Shown piece by piece: positions 57,414 to 64,000 of a stretch of 64,000 nt of DNA (the first letter of the stretch is position 1; the number at the start of each line of letters is the position of its first letter). The notes beneath the pieces are model-generated. The model did no database searches. It was not told where the DNA came from and was given only the letters and a program-made list of their open reading frames with translations. The stretch comes from an uncultured Hyphomicrobiales bacterium (GTDB lineage Bacteria; Pseudomonadota; Alphaproteobacteria; Rhizobiales; Beijerinckiaceae). Where the stretch lies: NCBI GenBank assembly GCA_903825465.1, contig CAIKAR010000008.1, forward strand, positions 1 to 64,000. Direction: 5' to 3'. Both the position numbers and the translations under genes were made by a program.

Positions 57414-58364
57414 ATGGATTCCAACTTGCAGATCGCGGGCGGCGTTTTTGTCGCCTTTTTGGCGTTTTTGGTGCTGTCCGCGTTCTTCGGCAGCTTCTTC
57501 ACGGTGCAGACGGCCCAGGTCGCCATCATCACCCGCTTCGGCAGGTTTTTGCGCATCGCCCAACCCGGCTTGAGCTGGAAATTCCCCTTCATCGACAAGG
57601 TCGCCGGCCGCGTCAGCCTGCGCGTCAACCAGATTTCGCTGACCATGGAGACGAAGACCAAGGACAATGTCTTCGTCACAATTCCGATTTCGGTGCAAAA
57701 CCGCGTGAAGGCCGAGAACGTCTTCGACGCCTATTACAAGCTCAGCGATCCCGAGCAGCAGATCCAGTCCTATGTCGAGCAGGTCATCCTCGGCCACGTG
57801 CCCGGCATGACGCTGGACGAAGTGTTCGCGAGCCAGTCGGGAATCGCGGCCGCGGTGAAGCAGGAACTCGACGCCGACATGGCGGGCTTCGGCTATGAAA
57901 TCGTCAACGTGCTTGTCACCGACATCGTGCCCGACGCCAAGGTGAAGTCGGCGATGAACGACATCAACGCGGCCCAGCGCGAGCAGGTGGCCGCGACCGC
58001 GCGCGGCGAATCCGACAAGATCCTCGTCGTCAAAAAGGCCGAGGCGGAAGCGGAAAGCAAGGCGCTTCAAGGCCAGGGCATCGCCAACCAGCGCAAGGCG
58101 ATCATCGAGGGCCTGCAAGCCTCCATCGAAAATTTCCAACGCGTCGTCGGCGACACGTCGGTGTCGGAAGTCATGCAGCTCGTGCTGATCACCCAGTATT
58201 TCGACACGCTGAAATCCATCGGCGAAAGCGACCGCACCAACACGCTGTTCCTGTCGCATTCGCCCGGAGCGGTGAAGGACATCTCCGATCAGTTTCTGCA
58301 ATCGATGCTGGTGGCGAACCGCGCCGCCGCGGTATCGGCGCCGCCGCCAAAGTCCGCTGGCTGA
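57414..58364 (+). CDS. SPFH/Band 7 domain protein (HIR-like)
   Basis: FFTVQTAQVAIITRFGRFLRIAQPGLSWKFPFIDKVAGRVSLRVNQISLTMETKTKDNVFVTIPISVQNRV...KKAEAEAESKALQGQGIANQRKAIIEG. Confidence 0.94.
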   Translation: MDSNLQIAGGVFVAFLAFLVLSAFFGSFFTVQTAQVAIITRFGRFLRIAQPGLSWKFPFIDKVAGRVSLRVNQISLTMETKTKDNVFVTIPISVQNRVKAENVFDAYYKLSDPEQQIQSYVEQVILGHVPGMTLDEVFASQSGIAAAVKQELDADMAGFGYEIVNVLVTDIVPDAKVKSAMNDINAAQREQVAATARGESDKILVVKKAEAEAESKALQGQGIANQRKAIIEGLQASIENFQRVVGDTSVSEVMQLVLITQYFDTLKSIGESDRTNTLFLSHSPGAVKDISDQFLQSMLVANRAAAVSAPPPKSAG

Positions 58365-58380
58365 GAGCGTTCCGCGCGGA

Positions 58381-59778
58381 TTACCCCCGCAACACGCTCG
58401 TTATCACCTGTCCGCCGCGGTTGATCGTCAACTTCCACAGCGACTTCGTTCCTCCGGCGGCCTGTTTGAGTTCCGCGGTGTTGGCGATTTTCGCGTCGTT
58501 GACCGCGAGGATGACGTCGCCCTTCTGAACGCCGACGTTGGCGGCGATGGAGCCGGCGGCGACGTCCGTGATCACGACGCCCTTGTCAGCCGCGACGCCG
58601 CCCATTTCCTCGGTGACGGCGGGCGAAATATTCACCGCCGTCGCGCCGGAAAACGGCGAGTTTCCAGACAGTTTCAGTTCGTCGCGGGACGGCGTCTCCG
58701 GCGCCGACATCAGCGTCAACGGAGTGATCAGCGATTTGCCTCCCCGCAGGACGCCGAGCGACGCGACGCCGCCCAGCGGACGCGTCGCCAACCGATAGCC
58801 AAGCGCTTCGGGGTCGTCGACCGCCACGCCATCGATGGATTCCACGATGTCTCCGCTTTTCAGTCCCGCTTCCTGCGCGGGGCTCTTGGGCAGCACTTCG
58901 GTCACCAGCGCGCCCGTCGACCGCTCGAGCCCGAGCGACTCGGCGATTTCGTGTGTCACGGATTGCAGCGTCGCGCCCAGCCACGGGCGCTTCACCAGCT
59001 TGCCGCCGCCCTTCGCGGTGGCGACGACAACCTTCACCATGTTGACCGGAATGGCGAAACCGATGCCCATCGAGCCGCCGGACTTCGAGTAAATCGCCGA
59101 ATTGATGCCAACCAGGCGGCCGTTGAGATCGACGAGCGCGCCGCCTGAGTTGCCGGGGTTGATGGCGGCGTCGGTCTGAATGAAAAAACCGAAGTCGCTG
59201 ATGCCGATCTGCGTGCGGGCGAGCGCCGAGACGATGCCTTGCGTCACCGTCTGCCCGACGCCGAACGGATTGCCGACGGCGAGCGCGAAGTCGCCGACTT
59301 CCAACGCGTCGGAATCGCCCAATTCCAGCACCGGAAATTTGGAGCCGCCCTTGATCCTCAGCACCGCGAGGTCGGTGCGCTGGTCGCTCAGCACGATCTC
59401 GGCCTCGAACTCGCGCTTGTCGGCGAGGGAAACCTTGACGTCCGTCATGCCCTCGATGACGTGGTGATTGGTGACGACAAGGCCGCTCGCGTCGACAATG
59501 ACCCCCGAGCCCAGCGATTGCGCCACGCGGCCCTGCGGCTCGCCGCCGCCGCCGAAGAACTGGCGGAACAGCGGATCGTCGAACAGGGGATTGCGTTGGC
59601 GCTGCTCGACCCGCGACGCGTAGACGTTGACGACGGCTGGCGCGACGCGCTTCACGATCGGCGCGTAGGACAACATGACGTCGCCACGCGACTGCGGCAC
59701 CGCGCGGGTTGTTTGCGCAAGCGCCGGCGCCATAGCGGCGGCCAACAGGAAAATGAACGCGGTGACGACGCGGGGCAT
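58381..59778 (-). CDS. Do/DegQ family serine endoprotease (two PDZ domains)
   Basis: Signal peptide MPRVVTAFIFLLAAAMAPALAQ; TNHHVIEGM, RTDLAVLRI, DAAINPGNSGGALVDLNGRLVGIN catalytic triad motifs. Confidence 0.95.
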   Translation of the reverse strand: MPRVVTAFIFLLAAAMAPALAQTTRAVPQSRGDVMLSYAPIVKRVAPAVVNVYASRVEQRQRNPLFDDPLFRQFFGGGGEPQGRVAQSLGSGVIVDASGLVVTNHHVIEGMTDVKVSLADKREFEAEIVLSDQRTDLAVLRIKGGSKFPVLELGDSDALEVGDFALAVGNPFGVGQTVTQGIVSALARTQIGISDFGFFIQTDAAINPGNSGGALVDLNGRLVGINSAIYSKSGGSMGIGFAIPVNMVKVVVATAKGGGKLVKRPWLGATLQSVTHEIAESLGLERSTGALVTEVLPKSPAQEAGLKSGDIVESIDGVAVDDPEALGYRLATRPLGGVASLGVLRGGKSLITPLTLMSAPETPSRDELKLSGNSPFSGATAVNISPAVTEEMGGVAADKGVVITDVAAGSIAANVGVQKGDVILAVNDAKIANTAELKQAAGGTKSLWKLTINRGGQVITSVLRG

Positions 59779-59855
59779 CGTAAATCTCCTCGATTCCAAG
59801 CGCCCAATATAGGCGCCGGCGCGACCGGCGAAAAGGCGTGCGGCACCGACGCCGG

Positions 59856-61058
59856 TCAACTCAACATGCCTCGATAGACGTCCAGAAGCCCGGCCGCGTG
59901 CGCGGCGGGATCGCGCGGCTTCGCCCAAAACCGCTCGTAGGCCGCCTTGCCCATGGTTCGCGCTGTTTCGTTGTCCGACAGGTCGCGCATCGCCAGCGCG
60001 AATGACGCGGGGTCGGGGTTGACAACGCGGCCGGAACCCGCGCCGAGGTGTTCCGAAGCGCCACAACGCGACGAAGCGATGGCGGGAATGCCCATGGCGG
60101 CCGCCTCCAGCACCGTCAGCGGCCCTGTCTCCGGCCACAGCGACGGCGCGAGAACGGCGCGGACGCGCGTTCGCAACAGCGTTTCGACTTCGCCCGGGGC
60201 GACCCAGCCTGTGATTTCCGCTGACGGATGCAGGCGAAGTATCTCCTCCCGCGCGGGGCCCTCGCCGATGAACAGCATTTTCGCGCCGGCCCTCGCCGCG
60301 GCGTCCGCCGCGACCAGGGCGCCCTTGTCGTCGGTCAATCGGCCCACCATCGCGAAAACCGAATCGTTGGCGATGACCGCCGCCGGGCCCCGCGCGACCG
60401 CGATGGGGTTATCGACGCGATGATGGCGCCACGCGGCGGGCAGCATGGGCGCCAGCCGGTCCCGCGCGCCGTCGGCGATGTGGATCACATCGACGCGCCC
60501 GCCACGCCGCTGGCTCATGGCAGCGTATTGCCGCGCGACGCGCACCAGCTTGTGGGGGTAGGAACGCGTATCGCAATTGGCGACGAGGCAGGCCGCGCCC
60601 ATGGGTTTCAACGCGCAGGGCTCGCTCTTGTCGAAACGGTACAGGACGCCGTTGGGGCAGGCGAGGAAATAATCGTGCGCGGTGACGGCGAGGGGCAACC
60701 CAGAAGCGCGCAGAGGGGCGAGGATCGAGGGCGAAAACGCGCGCGTCCATTGATGCAGATGCGCCACCGTGTCGCGGACCCCCGCATAAGGGGCCAACGC
60801 GGCGGCCATGCGTTTGGCGGCTTCGCGGTTCCACACGCCATTGACCGCGGCCGAGAGCGCGCCGCGCGACCAAATATCGGGCAGATCGAGACAGACCTTG
60901 TCGATCGAAGGATGATCAAGCGCCAGGTCGGTTCCCGCGACCGCGTGAATGAACGTCACTTGCGCGCCAGCTTCCGCCAGCGCCCGGGCCGACTCGACCG
61001 CGACGCGTTGCGCGCCGCCGGTGGCGACAGCGAAATCGGCGATGACCATGACGCGCAT
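59856..61058 (-). CDS. Glycosyltransferase family 4 protein
   Basis: MRVMVIADFAVATGGAQRVAVESARALAEAGAQVTFIHA...FAMVGRLTDDKGALVAADAAARAGAKMLFIGEGPAREEI...PSLWPETGPLTVLEAAAMGIPAIASSRCGASEHL. Confidence 0.92.
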   Translation of the reverse strand: MRVMVIADFAVATGGAQRVAVESARALAEAGAQVTFIHAVAGTDLALDHPSIDKVCLDLPDIWSRGALSAAVNGVWNREAAKRMAAALAPYAGVRDTVAHLHQWTRAFSPSILAPLRASGLPLAVTAHDYFLACPNGVLYRFDKSEPCALKPMGAACLVANCDTRSYPHKLVRVARQYAAMSQRRGGRVDVIHIADGARDRLAPMLPAAWRHHRVDNPIAVARGPAAVIANDSVFAMVGRLTDDKGALVAADAAARAGAKMLFIGEGPAREEILRLHPSAEITGWVAPGEVETLLRTRVRAVLAPSLWPETGPLTVLEAAAMGIPAIASSRCGASEHLGAGSGRVVNPDPASFALAMRDLSDNETARTMGKAAYERFWAKPRDPAAHAAGLLDVYRGMLS

Positions 61059-61087
61059 AGGAGCGATCCGCTTGGGAGGCCAGAATC

Positions 61088-61112
61088 AAAACGGGCGCTC
61101 CAGGAGCGCCCG
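61088..61112 (-). terminator. Rho-independent terminator downstream of rplQ
   Basis: 9-bp stem CGGGCGCTC-cag-GAGCGCCCG; on the minus strand followed by TTTT. Confidence 0.8.
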
Positions 61113-61141
61113 CCGATATCAACCCTGTCGCGAAGCGCCGA

Positions 61142-61552
61142 TCAAGCGGCCTTCTCGTCCTGCGCCGGACCCGAGTCCTTGCCCTTGGCCTCGACATCGC
61201 GGTCGACGAACTCGATCACGGCCAGCGGCGCGTTGTCGCCGTAGCGGAAACCCGCCTTCAACACGCGGGTGTAGCCGCCGTGGCGTTCCTTGTAGCGCGG
61301 CCCAAGCGTGTCGAAGAGTTTCTTGACGAGCACGACATCCTTGATCTGCGAGATCGCCTGCCGGCGGGCGTGCAAGTCGCCGCGCTTGCCCAGGGTGACG
61401 AGCTTCTCGACGACGGGGCGCAGATCCTTCGCCTTCGGCAGCGTGGTGGTGATTTGCTCGTGCTTGATCAGCGCCTGGCACATGTTGGCGAACATCGCCT
61501 TGCGGTGCTCGGATGTGCGGTTGAAGCGGCGTTTAGCGCGTCCATGGTACAT
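61142..61552 (-). CDS. rplQ: 50S ribosomal protein L17
   Basis: [60 protein letters not shown]. Confidence 0.98.
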   Translation of the reverse strand: MYHGRAKRRFNRTSEHRKAMFANMCQALIKHEQITTTLPKAKDLRPVVEKLVTLGKRGDLHARRQAISQIKDVVLVKKLFDTLGPRYKERHGGYTRVLKAGFRYGDNAPLAVIEFVDRDVEAKGKDSGPAQDEKAA

Positions 61553-61657
61553 GTTGGCTCTCCTGCTGTTTTTCCGGCCGCCGTGCCAAGGTACGGCCGT
61601 CTTGGTTGAATCCTTCTCCCCGTTTCACGCGGAGAAGGCGGCCTGAAAGGCCTGTTT

Positions 61658-62671
61658 CTAGTAGTGCTCCTCGAAACGCTTCGCCAGTTCTTCGATGTTC
61701 TCCGGCGGCCAGCCGGTGACTTCCATGCCCAGATGCAGGCCCATCTGCGCCAGCACTTCCTTGATTTCGTTGAGCGACTTGCGGCCGAAGTTTGGCGTGC
61801 GCAGCATCTCGCCCTCGGACTTCTGGATGAGATCGCCGATGTAGACGAGGTTGTCGTTCTTGAGACAGTTCGCCGAGCGCACGGAAAGCTCGAGCTCGTC
61901 GACCTTCTTGAGCAGCGCCGGGTTGAAGGAAAGCTCGGGGATCGACGGGCTCGATTCCTCGCGGCGGGGCTCTTCGAAATTGACGAAAATGTTGAGCTGG
62001 TCCTGAATGATGCGCGCGCTGTAGGCGACCGCGTCCTCCGGCGTCAACGCGCCATTGGTCTCGACGGTCAGCGTCAGCTTGTCGTAGTCGAGCTTCTGGC
62101 CCTCGCGCGTGTTTTCGACGCGGTAGCTGACTTTCTTGACGGGCGAATAGAGGCTGTCCACGGGCACGAGGCCGATCGGCGAATCCTCGCTGCGGTTGTG
62201 CTCGGCGGCGACATAGCCCTTGCCGTTGTTGATGGTGAACTCCATCCGAATTTCGGCGCCTTCGTCGAGGTGGCAGATCATCAGGTCGGGGTTGAGCACC
62301 TGAATGTCGCCCGTCGTCGCGATGTCGCCCGCGGTCACCAAGCCCGGACCGGTCTTCTTCAAGATGACCCGCTTCGGCCCCTCGGCCTGCATCCTGACCG
62401 CGATGTCCTTGATGTTGAGGATGATGTCGGTGACATCTTCGCGGACGCCGGGGATCGAGGAAAACTCGTGCAACACCCCGTCGATATGCACGGAGGTGAT
62501 CGCCGCGCCCTGCAGCGACGACAGCAGCACGCGCCGCAGCGCGTTGCCGAGCGTCAGGCCAAAGCCGCGCTCAAGCGGCTCGGCGACCAACGTCGCCGTG
62601 CGCTTGTCGTCGCCGTGCGAGACCTGCAGCTTGTCGGGGCGGATAAGTTCTTGCCAATTCTTCTGGATCAT
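61658..62671 (-). CDS. rpoA: DNA-directed RNA polymerase subunit alpha
   Basis: [61 protein letters not shown]...[18 protein letters not shown]-type CTD. Confidence 0.99.
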   Translation of the reverse strand: MIQKNWQELIRPDKLQVSHGDDKRTATLVAEPLERGFGLTLGNALRRVLLSSLQGAAITSVHIDGVLHEFSSIPGVREDVTDIILNIKDIAVRMQAEGPKRVILKKTGPGLVTAGDIATTGDIQVLNPDLMICHLDEGAEIRMEFTINNGKGYVAAEHNRSEDSPIGLVPVDSLYSPVKKVSYRVENTREGQKLDYDKLTLTVETNGALTPEDAVAYSARIIQDQLNIFVNFEEPRREESSPSIPELSFNPALLKKVDELELSVRSANCLKNDNLVYIGDLIQKSEGEMLRTPNFGRKSLNEIKEVLAQMGLHLGMEVTGWPPENIEELAKRFEEHY

Positions 62672-62802
62672 TTTGTCACCTTCGGCGCGGGCATATCGGT
62701 CCGTCGACCCTGACCTCGCGCTTTCGCGTGAAATCGCCACGCGGAAACGTGGCGGGAAACCGGCCCCGCCCGTCGGCGCGGCCGAAAATCAAATGCGGAA
62801 AC

Positions 62803-63192
62803 TCAGACGCGCCGACGCTTTCGCGGACGACAGCCGTTGTGCGGAATCGGCGTCACGTCTCGAATCGAGGTCACCGTGAAGCCAGACGCCTGCAAGGCGC
62901 GCAGCGCGGACTCGCGGCCCGAGCCAGGCCCGGAAACCTCGACTTCGATGGTCCGCATGCCATGTTCGGTGGCCTTGCGCGCGGCGTCCTCGGCGGCCAT
63001 CTGCGCCGCGTAGGGCGTCGATTTGCGCGACCCCTTGAAGCCCATCGTGCCGGCCGACGACCAGGCGATGGTGTTGCCCTGCGCGTCCGAAATCGTGATC
63101 ATTGTGTTGTTGAACGTGGAACTCACGTGGGCGACACCCGACGCGATGTTCTTGCGTTCGCGGCGGCGAACGCGGCCTGCTTCTTTTGCCAT
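62803..63192 (-). CDS. rpsK: 30S ribosomal protein S11
   Basis: [60 protein letters not shown]. Confidence 0.99.
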   Translation of the reverse strand: MAKEAGRVRRRERKNIASGVAHVSSTFNNTMITISDAQGNTIAWSSAGTMGFKGSRKSTPYAAQMAAEDAARKATEHGMRTIEVEVSGPGSGRESALRALQASGFTVTSIRDVTPIPHNGCRPRKRRRV

Positions 63193-63298
63193 CGTAAAAT
63201 CGTCCTTCTGGCGCGCCCGTCATGCCAGGCGCTGGGGCTCTGTTTTTCCGCGCGGCGGACAGCCGGCGTATTTTCGCGCGCCTCGCGGCGCTGAAAAA

Positions 63299-63667
63299 CT
63301 ATTTCTTCTTGCCGGCGATGGCCTTCGGCTTGCCCTTGCGGGTGCGCGCGTTGGTATGCGTGCGCTGGCCGCGGACGGGCAACTGGCGGCGATGCCGCAA
63401 GCCACGGTAGCAGCCAAGATCCATCAACCGCTTGATGTTGATCGCCACCTCGCGGCGAAGGTCGCCCTCCACCATGTAGTCGCGGTCAATCGCTTCGCGG
63501 ATTTGCAGCACTTCGGCGTCCGTCAGCTGAGACACCCGGCGCTCGGCGGGAATGTTGACCTTGGCGCAGATCTCGGCGGCGTTTTTCTTGCCGATGCCGT
63601 GAATGTATTGCAGCGCGATGATCACGCGCTTGTTGGTCGGTATGTTCACGCCCGCGATACGAGCCAT
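63299..63667 (-). CDS. rpsM: 30S ribosomal protein S13
   Basis: [45 protein letters not shown]...[24 protein letters not shown]. Confidence 0.99.
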   Translation of the reverse strand: MARIAGVNIPTNKRVIIALQYIHGIGKKNAAEICAKVNIPAERRVSQLTDAEVLQIREAIDRDYMVEGDLRREVAINIKRLMDLGCYRGLRHRRQLPVRGQRTHTNARTRKGKPKAIAGKKK

Positions 63668-63877
63668 CTTCAGTCTCCATGTTGCGGCCCGAAAGCCACG
63701 AATAGCCGCGGTGAGCGGCGGAAGTCCGCGTCCGGTGGAGGCCGGCCCTTGCGGACGATAAAAAGGCCAAACTCCCGACCCTGGAAAGGGCGGGCGTTCG
63801 ACCTTGTTGGACGCGCTTCTAAACGCGCGCCGTTCGCTCGTCAACAGAAAAAGACGAGTATTCGCGGGAAAACCCGC

Positions 63878-64000
63878 CTACGCGCCCAGCAGCCGGTCGA
63901 TCGACTTCGTCACGTCGTCGATCGGCATCATGCCATCGACGGTTTTCAACGTGCCCTTGCGCGCGTAATAGGCCGACACCGGCGCGGTTTGCTCGCGATA
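63878..64000 (-). CDS. adk: Adenylate kinase, C-terminus (partial, runs off right edge)
   Basis: [40 protein letters not shown]; position upstream of rpsM is typical. Confidence 0.9.
   Translation of the reverse strand, partial: YREQTAPVSAYYARKGTLKTVDGMMPIDDVTKSIDRLLGA

Overview
High-GC 64 kb chromosomal window, gene content typical of an alphaproteobacterium (Hyphomicrobiales-like; inference from families and a CtrA-type site). Core blocks: pal-cpoB-tilS-ftsH (16.1-21.1 kb), rsmB-heparinase (24.8-28.1 kb), apaG-argE (31.2-32.8 kb), and adk-rpsM-rpsK-rpoA-rplQ plus a DegQ-type protease at the right end (58.4-64 kb). Between them lies a mosaic of catabolic genes: a CoA-ligase/CoA-transferase/MaoC/lyase/amidohydrolase cluster (3-10 kb), a tandem double-cupin pair, a Tat-signal ThDP enzyme next to a monohaem cytochrome c, two short MetE-like zinc methyltransferases, an old-yellow-enzyme-type oxidoreductase, a QuiC1-like fusion, and six solute-binding proteins with no adjacent transporter permease. 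Main observations: (i) solute-binding proteins repeatedly sit with, and sometimes overlap, single catabolic enzymes; (ii) an exported ThDP enzyme + cytochrome c unit between two MetE-like/SBP pairs; (iii) three 11-bp direct repeats at exact 22-bp spacing upstream of one MetE-like gene; (iv) a perfect TTAA-N7-TTAAC site upstream of pal, with no tolB adjacent; (v) two disrupted genes (one frameshift, one in-frame amber); (vi) an apparently N-terminally truncated YeaH (DUF444) gene without prkA upstream. No CRISPR, rRNA, transposase or convincing tRNA was seen. All calls come from reading the sequence and ORF track; no database search was run.
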